Source: Patescibacteria group bacterium UBA7522 (GTDB lineage: Bacteria; Patescibacteriota; CPR2; UBA1875). From it: a stretch of 21,253 bases of DNA. The stretch is from contig DLNA01000020.1 in the NCBI GenBank assembly GCA_002476865.1, positions 1-21,253 of the forward strand, read 5' to 3'. Both the position numbers and the translations under genes were made by a program. This document shows positions 1 through 6,677 of this stretch, piece after piece. Position 1 is the first letter of the stretch, and each line of letters begins with the position of its first letter. Under the pieces are notes generated by a model. The model ran no database searches, had not been told where the DNA came from, and saw nothing but the letters and a program-made list of their open reading frames with translations.

Positions 1-22
1 CGTCAAATTTTTTAAAAAAGTT

Positions 23-52
23 AAGGGGCGTGGCCTTAAGGCCACGCCCCTT
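23..52 (-). terminator. Intrinsic terminator of the 99-aa orphan gene
   Basis: A perfect 30-bp palindrome (13-bp GC-rich arms around TTAA) starts 25 bp past the stop codon of the 99-aa gene. On the minus strand it is followed by AACTTTTTTAAAAAA, a U-rich tract, while the plus-strand side has none. This makes it a minus-strand rho-independent terminator. Confidence 0.9.
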
Positions 53-77
53 CAACATTTAAGGGCCCGATGCCCTT

Positions 78-377
78 CTAGTGGTGTTGTTCTAATTGAA
101 CCGATAGCAATGTTATAGGTGCGCCATGATCACTCCTGGCATGATGCCAATCCGTCAGCCGAGCCACAACCCTAACACCCTCTTTCGTCCAAACTCCGAC
201 TGCCCTAGGAACAAGACCGTCGGACTTAAGATCAAAATCGCGACTTCGATCAATGTCATATCCAGCAATTTCGAGCGATGATACTAGATATGACCTTAGG
301 GCCGGGAAAATCGTGCCTCCATGGATCAGATGTCCGGAGATCTTGATATCTTCCCTACTAATAACAATATAGCCCAC
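78..377 (-). CDS. 99-aa orphan protein, GTG start
   Basis: I do not recognise this protein. It is soluble-looking, with no signal peptide, membrane segment or cysteines, and it ends in a His-rich tail (residues QLEQHH). The GTG start is chosen because AGGTGAG lies five bases upstream. The gene has its own TATAAT element, a structured leader of roughly 130 nt and a perfect terminator, so it looks like a free-standing transcription unit downstream of the tuf-rpsJ terminator. Its base composition is richer in GC than the flanking ribosomal genes, as in the other accessory genes of this window. A spurious frame is less likely because promoter, leader, ribosome binding site and terminator all agree in direction. 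Function unknown. Confidence 0.65.
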   Translation of the reverse strand: MGYIVISREDIKISGHLIHGGTIFPALRSYLVSSLEIAGYDIDRSRDFDLKSDGLVPRAVGVWTKEGVRVVARLTDWHHARSDHGAPITLLSVQLEQHH

Positions 378-404
378 AGCCGCTCACCTTCCTCACTCTC
401 TCCG

Positions 405-422
405 GAACGATTCGAATCGTTC
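405..422. repeat. Perfect 18-bp palindrome in leader of the 99-aa gene
   Basis: GAACGATTC followed directly by its reverse complement GAATCGTTC, 28 bp upstream of the GTG start. It could fold as a small RNA hairpin or serve as a dimer-binding operator. There is no U-tract, so it is not a terminator. Confidence 0.75.
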
Positions 423-432
423 GACTTCAACA

Positions 433-476
433 ATAGTGCCTATGTTGATGAAGGATTCTTCAATCAACAACACTAT
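433..476 (-). promoter_or_regulatory. Two-tier hairpin in the leader of the 99-aa gene
   Basis: An outer 6-bp stem (ATAGTG with CACTAT) encloses a small internal loop. The inner stem GTTGAT/ATCAAC continues into GAA/TTC with one bulged base around a short loop. The element lies between the -10 box at 518-523 and the GTG at 377, so it would be transcribed as 5' leader. No known riboswitch class was recognised. The base pairing is seen directly; a regulatory role is inferred. Confidence 0.5.
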
Positions 477-517
477 AACCACTCTTTTAAGCTACTTACC
501 GTTTGTACGTCGAAAGC

Positions 518-523
518 ATTATA
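518..523 (-). promoter_or_regulatory. Putative -10 box of the 99-aa gene
   Basis: A consensus TATAAT on the minus strand, directly after the rpsJ terminator. No good -35 hexamer is visible at 16-18 bp, because that space is taken by the terminator arms. The call rests on the -10 box alone. Confidence 0.45.
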
Positions 524-526
524 CAC

Positions 527-556
527 AAAAAACCGCCTTTTTAAAAGCGGTTTTTT
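527..556 (-). terminator. Terminator of tuf-rpsJ
   Basis: A 10-bp inverted repeat (AAAAAACCGC / GCGGTTTTTT) with a 10-nt loop begins 38 bp past the rpsJ stop. A run of six T follows the GC-rich stem on both strands, so it may work in both directions. With all genes on the minus strand, its main role would be ending tuf-rpsJ. Confidence 0.85.
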
Positions 557-594
557 GTTATTCTGGCCCGACAATCGCAGTCGGGATGAATTTT

Positions 595-921
595 TTACAT
601 TTTGATTTCGATATCAACTCCAGCGGGCAAAGAGACATTCATCAACGAATCAACAGTTTTTGCATTCGGCTCAATAATATCAATTAGTCGTTTATGAACC
701 CTGACCTCGAACTGTTCTCTGGCATTTTTGTGCTGATTGGTTGATTTTAGGACAGTAATCGGCGAACGATCAGTCGGTAAAGGAATCGGACCGGCAACCT
801 TGGCCCCAGACCTTTGCGCCGTATCAATAATCTGTTTTACAGATTCATCGATTATTTTATGATCATAAGCCCTTAGCTTAATTCTGATTCTTTGTTTCTG
901 TTCTTTTTCTTCTGTTGTCAT
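595..921 (-). CDS. rpsJ: 30S ribosomal protein S10
   Basis: S10 is a head-domain protein of the small ribosomal subunit and also (as NusE) part of the transcription antitermination complex in well-studied bacteria. The 108-aa length fits the family. Recognisable parts are the N-terminal [15 protein letters not shown] segment and the AREQFE...HKRLIDI segment near residues 67-83. The start is the ATG at 921; GAGG lies upstream but at a long distance. It follows tuf by 40 bp without a promoter or terminator between them, so the two are probably one operon. The usual S10-operon neighbours (rplC, rplD) do not follow: a terminator and an orphan gene do instead. Confidence 0.97.
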   Translation of the reverse strand: MTTEEKEQKQRIRIKLRAYDHKIIDESVKQIIDTAQRSGAKVAGPIPLPTDRSPITVLKSTNQHKNAREQFEVRVHKRLIDIIEPNAKTVDSLMNVSLPAGVDIEIKM

Positions 922-961
922 CTCTTTTTAAGGTTCCTCGCTTTTATTGATCGTACAAAAT

Positions 962-2140
962 TTATTTAATAACTTTTGTTACAACACCAGCTCCAACCGT
1001 TCGACCACCCTCACGGATAGCAAATCTTGTTGACTCGTCCATAGCGATTGGTTGCATTAATTTTACAGTAACAGCAACCTCGTCGCCTGGCATAACCATC
1101 TCTGTTCCGTCTGGAAGAATTACTTCACCGGTTACATCGGTAGTTCCGATATAGAATTGTGGTTTGTAGCCCTTGAAGAATGGCGTGTGTCGTCCGCCTT
1201 CTTCTTTTGTTAAAACATAGATACTGGCTTCAAATTCAGTGTGAGGCGTAATAGAACCTGGTTTTGCAAGCACCATTCCACGCTCAATGTCGTCTTTTTC
1301 AATACCTCGGAGAAGAATTCCAGCATTATCACCGGCTATACCTTTGTCAAGTTGCTTTTTAAACATCTCAATTCCAGTAACTACGGTTTTTCTGGTTTCC
1401 CTGATTCCGACTATTTCAATTTCGTCGTTTAGGTTAACCGTTCCTTGTTCAATTCTACCGGTTGCAACTGTTCCGCGGCCCTTAATTGAAAAAACGTCTT
1501 CAACAGGCATCTTAAATGGTTTTTCGGTTTCACGCACTGGTTCAGGAATAAATTCATCAAGTGCGTTAACAAGCTCTTTTATTCCCTCAGCATATTTAGC
1601 GTCACCTTCGAGCGCCTTTAAAGCTGAACCACGAATAATTGGAGCGTTGTCTCCATCAAATTCATACTTAGAAAGAAGCTCTCTGATTTCCATCTCTACA
1701 AGATCAAGCATCTCTGGATCAGAGACCATATCTACCTTGTTCATAAAAACAACAACCTTAGGAACATTAACCTGTTTAGCAAGAAGCAAATGCTCTCTTG
1801 TTTGAGGCATAGGTCCGTCAGTTGCAGCTACAACTAAAATAGCTCCGTCCATCTGAGCAGCGCCGGTAATCATATTTTTAACATAATCGGCATGACCAGG
1901 ACAGTCAACGTGAGCATAGTGACGTTTATCGGATTGATACTCAACGTGAGCGGTTGCGATGGTAATACCACGCTCCCTCTCTTCTGGGGCTTTATCGATG
2001 TTTTCAAAAGCCGTAAATTCTGCTTTACCTTCTTCGGAAAGAACCTTGGTAATAGCAGCGGTTAAGGTTGTTTTACCGTGGTCAACGTGTCCGATAGTAC
2101 CAACGTTAACGTGTGGTTTAGAACGATCAAAGGTTGCCAT
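962..2140 (-). CDS. tuf: Elongation factor Tu
   Basis: EF-Tu is the GTPase that carries aminoacyl-tRNA to the ribosomal A site. At 392 aa it is full length. The GTPase motifs are GHVDHGKT (17-24), DCPGH (79-83), NKVD (134-137) and SAL (172-174), followed by the two beta-barrel domains from about residue 210. The start is supported by AAAGGAG six bases upstream. It has its own promoter at 2253-2281, because the small-gene cluster and two terminators separate it from fusA. In domain 3 the position of E. coli Arg333 (QFYFRTTDVTG) reads [11 protein letters not shown] here, replacing a charged residue with Gly. No second tuf copy is in the window. Confidence 0.99.
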   Translation of the reverse strand: MATFDRSKPHVNVGTIGHVDHGKTTLTAAITKVLSEEGKAEFTAFENIDKAPEERERGITIATAHVEYQSDKRHYAHVDCPGHADYVKNMITGAAQMDGAILVVAATDGPMPQTREHLLLAKQVNVPKVVVFMNKVDMVSDPEMLDLVEMEIRELLSKYEFDGDNAPIIRGSALKALEGDAKYAEGIKELVNALDEFIPEPVRETEKPFKMPVEDVFSIKGRGTVATGRIEQGTVNLNDEIEIVGIRETRKTVVTGIEMFKKQLDKGIAGDNAGILLRGIEKDDIERGMVLAKPGSITPHTEFEASIYVLTKEEGGRHTPFFKGYKPQFYIGTTDVTGEVILPDGTEMVMPGDEVAVTVKLMQPIAMDESTRFAIREGGRTVGAGVVTKVIK

Positions 2141-2252
2141 TATGATCTCCTTTTTTTATTTTACATTACATTCTGCCAAAAAATAAGCTTGGCCGAGACA
2201 ATAAAACCGACCCGTCAAAGACGGATTTATCTGTTTTAATTGTGCACAAATT

Positions 2253-2281
2253 ATTCTACCGAAAGATCTGTTTTTATGCAA
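2253..2281 (-). promoter_or_regulatory. tuf promoter
   Basis: Minus-strand TTGCAT (2276-2281) and TAGAAT (2253-2258) are separated by exactly 17 bp. The predicted leader of about 105 nt contains a small CCGTC/GACGG hairpin near 2213-2225. The -35 box lies just past the terminator of the small-gene cluster, so tuf transcription starts independently of it. Confidence 0.7.
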
Positions 2282-2302
2282 TAGTTTTTTTAATAAAAAT
2301 GA

Positions 2303-2331
2303 GGCCCGACCCTTATTAAGAAGGTCGGGCC
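2303..2331 (-). terminator. Terminator of the small-gene cluster
   Basis: A GC-rich stem (GGCCCGACC / GGTCGGGCC) with a partly self-complementary loop lies 55 bp past the stop of the 60-aa gene. On the minus strand it is followed by TCATTTTTATT. This marks the end of the small-gene cluster before the tuf promoter. Confidence 0.85.
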
Positions 2332-2385
2332 AACAAAGAACAATCAAGGAAGTGTTGATTAATGTCTGGAAGATCATGAATTGGG

Positions 2386-2568
2386 TCACTTACTTGCACG
2401 GCCAGTATCGATCAAGCCAATCCCCTCCATTGGTCGACTAATCTTCGTCGATAGTACCTCTCGCAAGAAGACGATGCGATCTTTCTTGGTGGGAACGGCC
2501 TTATTGATAACCGAAGACAGATCAAGCGATTTGGTTACATATCCTCCCAGCGGAATACGACGCATCAT
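2386..2568 (-). CDS. 60-aa basic orphan protein
   Basis: A short basic protein of unknown function with no cysteines and no membrane segment. Support for translation is a strong GGAGGAG motif ten bases before the ATG and a terminator 55 bp beyond the stop. The sequence begins MMRRIP, so a start one codon later is possible. It is the last gene of the cluster between fusA and tuf and is set apart from the others by a long hairpin at 2615-2645. It may therefore be expressed only by read-through. It could also be a leader-like or non-functional reading frame, as the evidence beyond the ribosome binding site is thin. Confidence 0.5.
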   Translation of the reverse strand: MMRRIPLGGYVTKSLDLSSVINKAVPTKKDRIVFLREVLSTKISRPMEGIGLIDTGRASK

Positions 2569-2614
2569 CTTAGCATCACTCCTCCATTATTCCGTGTACC
2601 ATCAAATAGAATTT

Positions 2615-2645
2615 GGCTCCGCTCTGTTTTTCAGAGAGCGGAGCC
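2615..2645 (-). terminator. Intercistronic hairpin (attenuator or weak terminator)
   Basis: An 11-bp GC-rich inverted repeat (GGCTCCGCTCT / AGAGCGGAGCC) lies between the stop of the 49-aa gene (2683) and the start of the 60-aa gene (2568). On the minus strand it is followed by AAATTCTATTTG, a poor U-tract, so termination would be partial. It could instead protect the upstream mRNA end. A run of nine G (plus strand, 2649-2657) directly adjoins it. Confidence 0.6.
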
Positions 2646-2682
2646 AGAGGGGGGGGGTGCAACTGGTTACAGGGTCTTTTGA

Positions 2683-2832
2683 TTAGAGAGAGCGCCTTCG
2701 TTTGCTCGGATCACGCCAGAAACGAAAGCGCCAAAAGATTACACCAGCCGAAGCCATCGCAAACATGACAGCTAAGAAAAAGTACCCTCCTCCACCGTCA
2801 TAGATAATAGCTCCGTGAAGCCATTTAAGCAT
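2683..2832 (-). CDS. 49-aa single-pass membrane peptide
   Basis: A very small frame that standard length cut-offs would miss. It starts MLKWLHG, has one hydrophobic segment (about residues 17-34), and ends in a strongly basic tail (RFRFWRDPSKRRRSL). By the positive-inside rule the tail would be cytoplasmic. AGGAGGT, a near-perfect Shine-Dalgarno sequence, lies seven bases before the ATG and inside the end of the preceding gene. The start overlaps the stop of the 79-aa gene by 8 bp, which suggests coupled translation. Function unknown; the pairing with another single-pass protein suggests a small membrane complex, but that is inference. Confidence 0.65.
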   Translation of the reverse strand: MLKWLHGAIIYDGGGGYFFLAVMFAMASAGVIFWRFRFWRDPSKRRRSL

Positions 2833-3064
2833 CTGGCCCACCTCCTAGCGCTTCGATTTGCGCCGGAAGCACTTGGTGCCGTCGTTCTTGAGGACAGCTT
2901 AGACAGGACTCTCCCTCATCGAGACAAGAATAGCAGCTTCTTGGTTGATCCTTGAAGCTCCTGCTAAGAGGCCTCTCCTTTGTCTTGATCAAGATCAAGA
3001 GACCCGCCGCGACAAGACCGGTAAAGATAGCGGCCAGCGAACAGCCAATTCCGTGCTCCATCAT
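2825..3064 (-). CDS. 79-aa membrane-anchored protein with a CxxC-x6-CxxC knuckle
   Basis: The protein has one hydrophobic segment (about residues 9-26) followed by a basic stretch (KTKERPLSRSFK), so the rest is predicted to face the cytoplasm. Cysteines 44, 47, 54 and 57 form C-x2-C-x6-C-x2-C, a spacing that could hold zinc or an iron-sulfur cluster; Cys8 lies before the membrane segment. The start (ATGATG) overlaps the stop of the preceding gene, and AAAGGGGG precedes it. The stop overlaps the next gene. These tight overlaps in one direction argue that it is a real gene in an operon. I recognise no family. It could be a small redox or metal-binding membrane protein. Confidence 0.68.
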   Translation of the reverse strand: MMEHGIGCSLAAIFTGLVAAGLLILIKTKERPLSRSFKDQPRSCYSCLDEGESCLSCPQERRHQVLPAQIEALGGGPDA

Positions 3065-3285
3065 TGCCCCCTTTCTGGTTGATTCTGTCCTCCCCTGAAA
3101 ACTTCAGTCAGCCAGCATCGTATCGAAATTGCACCTGCATGACTAGAACTGGATTCAACCGAGACAAGGCAACTATTAATATCTTCTAGTGGAGTTCCTC
3201 CACAAGAATTGATTCTTCTCGGAATTGAAATCGTTAGATTGTCACAACGCGCTCTCTTAACGAGCAAGGTCATCCTTCTTCCCAT
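3061..3285 (-). CDS. 74-aa orphan protein with four cysteines
   Basis: A soluble-looking small protein with cysteines at 14, 28, 39 and 57 and no recognisable family. It begins five bases after the stop of the 42-aa gene and its TGA overlaps the ATG of the 79-aa gene, so translation is probably coupled on both sides. The start is uncertain. The first ATG (3285) has no close Shine-Dalgarno sequence, and a second in-frame ATG at 3273 has GAAGAAGG almost touching it. Its overlap with genes that have better evidence is the main support. Function unknown. Confidence 0.58.
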   Translation of the reverse strand: MGRRMTLLVKRARCDNLTISIPRRINSCGGTPLEDINSCLVSVESSSSHAGAISIRCWLTEVFRGGQNQPERGQ

Positions 3286-3290
3286 TTCGG

Positions 3291-3419
3291 CTATTTGGCC
3301 TTTTCATCCTTCTTGTTCTTGGTCGGATTAATGCATTTGACGCCAATTGGAGCTGAGGACTGACCTCTGCACTCCTTGCAACGATCAGTGTCCGCGTAAC
3401 TACAAGGCGAAATCTTCAC
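3291..3419 (-). CDS. 42-aa Cys-rich peptide, GTG start
   Basis: A short frame starting GTG, with AAGGGGG five bases upstream, and lying about 45 bp below a good promoter. Cysteines are at residues 6, 14, 17 and 29 (C-x7-C-x2-C-x11-C), followed by a Lys-rich tail ([12 protein letters not shown]). Four cysteines in 42 residues suggest metal binding. It is the first gene of the cluster between fusA and tuf and would be the most strongly transcribed. It could be a regulatory leader peptide rather than a product with its own job. No family recognised. Confidence 0.52.
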   Translation of the reverse strand: MKISPCSYADTDRCKECRGQSSAPIGVKCINPTKNKKDEKAK

Positions 3420-3462
3420 GACTACCCCCTTCTTAGGTTCTTGACTTGTGTCAGTGGTCGAT

Positions 3463-3491
3463 ATTATAAAATATTTTTACCTTATCTACAA
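3463..3491 (-). promoter_or_regulatory. Promoter of the small-gene cluster
   Basis: Minus-strand TTGTAG (3486-3491) and consensus TATAAT (3463-3468) with a 17-bp spacer. It begins four bases after the fusA terminator stem, so the cluster is transcribed independently of the str operon. Confidence 0.72.
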
Positions 3492-3494
3492 TAT

Positions 3495-3520
3495 AAAAAG
3501 AGTCCCTAGGGACTCTTTTT
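3495..3520 (-). terminator. Terminator of the rpoBC-rpsL-rpsG-fusA operon
   Basis: A perfect 26-bp palindrome (AAAAAGAGTCCCT and its complement) lies 18 bp past the fusA stop, with five U at the end of the stem followed by AUAUU. It separates fusA from the downstream cluster and tuf. Confidence 0.88.
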
Positions 3521-3537
3521 AAAAATTCTTTAAATAT

Positions 3538-5631
3538 TTAATCTACAATTTCCGTGCTTGTTGTGCCTCTTGATGATTTTATCTCTTCGGCAATATTTCC
3601 CGGGACCTCTTCGTAATGATCAAACTCCATAACATAAGATGCTCTTCCTTGAGTCATCGAACGAAGCTGGGTCGCATAACCAAACATCTCCGAAAGGGGA
3701 ACCATAGCATCTATTACTTTTGCCTGAGCTCGATCTTCCATTTTTTGAATACGACCACGCTTAGAGTTAATATCTCCCATTACGTCTCCCATTGATTCTT
3801 CCGGACAGACAACCTCAACTTTCATTATTGGCTCAAGAATAATTGGTTTTGCCTTTTTAACTCCGGCTTGAAGCGCCATTGACCCGGCAATTTTAAATGC
3901 CATCTCCGAAGAGTCAACATCATGGAACGACCCGTCATAAAGAGTTGCTCTCATGTCAACAACCGGATAGCCGGCAATTACACCGTTTGCCATCGCCTCA
4001 ACAATTCCCTGCTCCGTTGGTCCAATATATTCTTTTGGCACTGTACCGCCAACAATTTTGTCAACGAATTCAAAACCAGATCCTGGCTCTAGCGGTTCAA
4101 GCTCAAGCCAAACGTGACCATATTGACCACGACCACCGGACTGTTTGATATATTTTCCCTCAACCTGGATTTTCTCTTTGATTGTTTCCTTAAAGGCAAC
4201 TTGCGGCTTACCAACATTCGCCTCTACTTTAAACTCTCGCTTCATCCTATCAACGATAATGTCAAGATGAAGCTCCCCCATTCCAGAGATAACCGTTTGA
4301 CCCGTCTCTTCGTCTGATTTTACAACAAAGGTCGGATCCTCTTCGGCTAATTTTTGAAGAGCAATGCCCATTTTTTCTTGGTCGGCCTTTGTTTTTGGTT
4401 CAATCGCAATCGATATAACCGGATCGGGAAATGTAATTGATTCTAGGATGATTGGTTTTTCGGGATCACACAAAGTGTCGCCTGTGGTTGTGCCCTTAAG
4501 ACCAACAGCAGCAGCGATTTCACCGGCATAAACTTTATCGACATCTTCTCTTGAGTTGGCGTGCAGTCGAACTATTCTGCCCAGTCTTTCTTTGGTGCCC
4601 GTGGTGGAATTAAAAACATAAGATCCGGCACTCACTGTCCCTGAATAAACCCTAAAAAAAGCCAATTTACCGACAAAAGGATCGGTCGCAATCTTAAAAG
4701 CCAAAGCCGAAAACGGCTCCTCGTCGCTTGCTTTTCTTTCGACCTCTTCGCCACTCTTTGGATCAATCCCCTTAACAGCTGGGACGTCTAGTGGGCTTGG
4801 CAAATAGTCGATAACAGCATCGATCATTTTTTCAACGATTACGCCACGACCATCACCGCCCAAAACAGGGAAGAAGTTTCCCGCCAGAACTGATTTTCTA
4901 ATAGCGGTTTTAAATTCATCTATTGTTAGATCTTCTCCACCAAGATATTTTTCCATCAACACCTCATCGGCTTCAACAGCTTTTTCTAAGAGTTCCTCTC
5001 GATATTTTTCACACCTTTCTTTCATATCGGCTGGGATTTCGCCCTCAACTAACTTTTTGTCATGATATTCGTTATACGTATACGATTTCATTGAAACTAG
5101 ATCAACAACGCCGTTAATGGCTTGCTCGAATCCAACCGGAAGCTGAATCGGATATGCATTTTTTGAAAGACGATCTTTTATTGAATCCAATGACTTGTAA
5201 AAATCCCCCCCAGTTTGGTTTATTTTGTTAATAAAACAAATTCTTGGAACATTATATTTATCTGCCTGACGCCAAACTGTTTCTGATTGTGGCTCCACGC
5301 CCATTTTTCCGTCAAAAATCGTAACGGCACCGTCAAGAACACGCAAAGATCTTTCAACCTCAACCGTAAAATCAACATGGCCGGGGGTATCAATAATGTT
5401 TATGCGATGATCACTCCAAAAACAGGTTGTTGCAGCAGAGGTGATTGTAATCCCACGCTCTCTTTCTTGCTCCATCCAGTCCATCGTTGCTTCGCCTTGA
5501 TGAACTTCGCCGATTTTATGAGTTTTGCCGGTTAAATAAAGAACCCCCTCTGTAACGGTCGTCTTACCAGCATCAATATGAGCGATGATTCCGATATTTC
5601 TTGTTTTTTCGAGTGAATAATCTCTAGACAT
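3538..5631 (-). CDS. fusA: Elongation factor G
   Basis: EF-G is the GTPase that drives translocation and, with RRF, ribosome recycling. I start it at the ATG at 5631, giving 697 aa: GGGAG sits just upstream and the protein then begins [20 protein letters not shown], as in the family. A frame open to a GTG at 5664 adds 11 residues that do not look like EF-G. Motifs seen are AHIDAGKT (17-24), RGITI (59-63) and DTPGH (81-85), with domains II-V intact to the C terminus. The G4 motif, normally NKMD, reads NKIN (135-138), so the aspartate that contacts the guanine base is asparagine. It follows rpsG by 75 bp in the rpoBC operon. Confidence 0.98.
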   Translation of the reverse strand: MSRDYSLEKTRNIGIIAHIDAGKTTVTEGVLYLTGKTHKIGEVHQGEATMDWMEQERERGITITSAATTCFWSDHRINIIDTPGHVDFTVEVERSLRVLDGAVTIFDGKMGVEPQSETVWRQADKYNVPRICFINKINQTGGDFYKSLDSIKDRLSKNAYPIQLPVGFEQAINGVVDLVSMKSYTYNEYHDKKLVEGEIPADMKERCEKYREELLEKAVEADEVLMEKYLGGEDLTIDEFKTAIRKSVLAGNFFPVLGGDGRGVIVEKMIDAVIDYLPSPLDVPAVKGIDPKSGEEVERKASDEEPFSALAFKIATDPFVGKLAFFRVYSGTVSAGSYVFNSTTGTKERLGRIVRLHANSREDVDKVYAGEIAAAVGLKGTTTGDTLCDPEKPIILESITFPDPVISIAIEPKTKADQEKMGIALQKLAEEDPTFVVKSDEETGQTVISGMGELHLDIIVDRMKREFKVEANVGKPQVAFKETIKEKIQVEGKYIKQSGGRGQYGHVWLELEPLEPGSGFEFVDKIVGGTVPKEYIGPTEQGIVEAMANGVIAGYPVVDMRATLYDGSFHDVDSSEMAFKIAGSMALQAGVKKAKPIILEPIMKVEVVCPEESMGDVMGDINSKRGRIQKMEDRAQAKVIDAMVPLSEMFGYATQLRSMTQGRASYVMEFDHYEEVPGNIAEEIKSSRGTTSTEIVD

Positions 5632-5706
5632 AATCTCCCTTTGGCCGAATTGACCAGCGAACACAATCAGAGATCCTTACTTTGATCGCTGATCAAAAAT
5701 CGCTTA

Positions 5707-6183
5707 TTAAAATCTTGCAAAGTGTGCGAAGGCCTTGTTTGCCTCTGCCATTCTGTGAGTATCTTCCTTTTTCTTAAAAGCAGTACCAGTGCTGTTTGCC
5801 GCATCAATGATTTCGGCTGCTAGCGCCTTATCGAACGAAACCCCTTTTCGATTTCTGGCCGCATCTCTTATCCAAATCATTCCAAAATGATCCCTCTTGT
5901 CGCCTCTAACTTCCATCGGAATCTGATAGTTAGAGCCACCGACTCTTTTTGATTTTACTTGAACTGTTGGGCTAACATTTTTAATTGCCGCCTCAAAAAC
6001 GGAGAGGGGCTCTTTTTTGGTTTTTTCGGCCACAATCTCAAGTGCCTCATACAAAAGTGACTCAGCTACTGATTTTTTCCCGTTTAACATTATCTTGTTT
6101 ATAAATTTAGCAACCAAAACACTATTAAACTTTTTATCAGGCGCTGGTTTTCTTTTTACTGTTCTTCTTGGATCTCTTGCCAT
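5707..6183 (-). CDS. rpsG: 30S ribosomal protein S7
   Basis: S7 is a primary 16S rRNA binding protein that starts assembly of the 30S head. I choose the ATG at 6183 (158 aa), because the protein then starts [20 protein letters not shown] as S7 does and GGAG lies ten bases upstream. The frame is open 60 codons further, but that part overlaps rpsL and does not resemble S7. Family landmarks are [26 protein letters not shown] and the C-terminal region ending [13 protein letters not shown]. It sits 58 bp after rpsL, in the standard rpsL-rpsG-fusA order. Confidence 0.97.
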   Translation of the reverse strand: MARDPRRTVKRKPAPDKKFNSVLVAKFINKIMLNGKKSVAESLLYEALEIVAEKTKKEPLSVFEAAIKNVSPTVQVKSKRVGGSNYQIPMEVRGDKRDHFGMIWIRDAARNRKGVSFDKALAAEIIDAANSTGTAFKKKEDTHRMAEANKAFAHFARF

Positions 6184-6241
6184 ATTCGCTACGCTCCGGC
6201 TTCTTTTAATTGATAATCTGCCATCTACTAAATTAAATCCG

Positions 6242-6649
6242 TTAAGATTTTTTGGCCCCATACTTACTTCTACCCTTTTTTCTATCTGAAACCCCGGATG
6301 TATCAAGCGAACCACGAACAATGTGATAACGAACACCCGGCAAATCCTTGACTCTACCGCCACGGATTAAAACCACACTGTGTTCCTGTAAATTATGCCC
6401 GATCCCCGGAATATAAGCCGTTACCTCCATGCCGTTTGTTAATCTAACACGTGCAATCTTTCGAAGTGCTGAGTTTGGTTTTTTGGGAGTAGCCGTTGTA
6501 ACCTTAACGCAAACCCCTCTTTTAAAGGGTGAGTTTGTCGGCCTAGTTCTGCCCTTTAGGGTATTCAAAGTCCGACCCATTGCAGGGGACTTTGATTTTC
6601 GGATTTTATTTTTCCGACCTTTTTTGATTAATTGATTTATTGTTGGCAT
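6242..6649 (-). CDS. rpsL: 30S ribosomal protein S12
   Basis: S12 lies at the decoding centre and helps set translational accuracy. At 135 aa, it carries the conserved [11 protein letters not shown] loop and [20 protein letters not shown]. The lysines whose change gives streptomycin resistance (K43 and K88 in E. coli) are both Lys here. It starts 28 bp after rpoC, with no clear Shine-Dalgarno sequence, and is probably cotranscribed with it. Confidence 0.97.
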   Translation of the reverse strand: MPTINQLIKKGRKNKIRKSKSPAMGRTLNTLKGRTRPTNSPFKRGVCVKVTTATPKKPNSALRKIARVRLTNGMEVTAYIPGIGHNLQEHSVVLIRGGRVKDLPGVRYHIVRGSLDTSGVSDRKKGRSKYGAKKS

Positions 6650-6677
6650 ACGCTTTGTGATTTTAACAGATTATCCA

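Noticed and set aside
1287..1805. 172-codon plus-strand frame inside tuf
   Set aside because: It is antisense to the highly conserved EF-Tu gene and its Ser/Pro/Leu-rich content is typical of a shadow frame.
2156..2389. 77-codon minus-strand frame between the small-gene cluster and tuf
   Set aside because: It contains the cluster terminator and the whole tuf promoter and has no Shine-Dalgarno site, so it is intergenic sequence.
5632..5664. Possible 11-residue N-terminal extension of EF-G from a GTG
   Set aside because: The ATG at 5631 has its own ribosome binding site and gives the normal EF-G N terminus.
6184..6363. Possible 60-residue N-terminal extension of S7
   Set aside because: It overlaps rpsL, does not resemble S7, and the family start MARDPRR with GGAG upstream lies at 6183.
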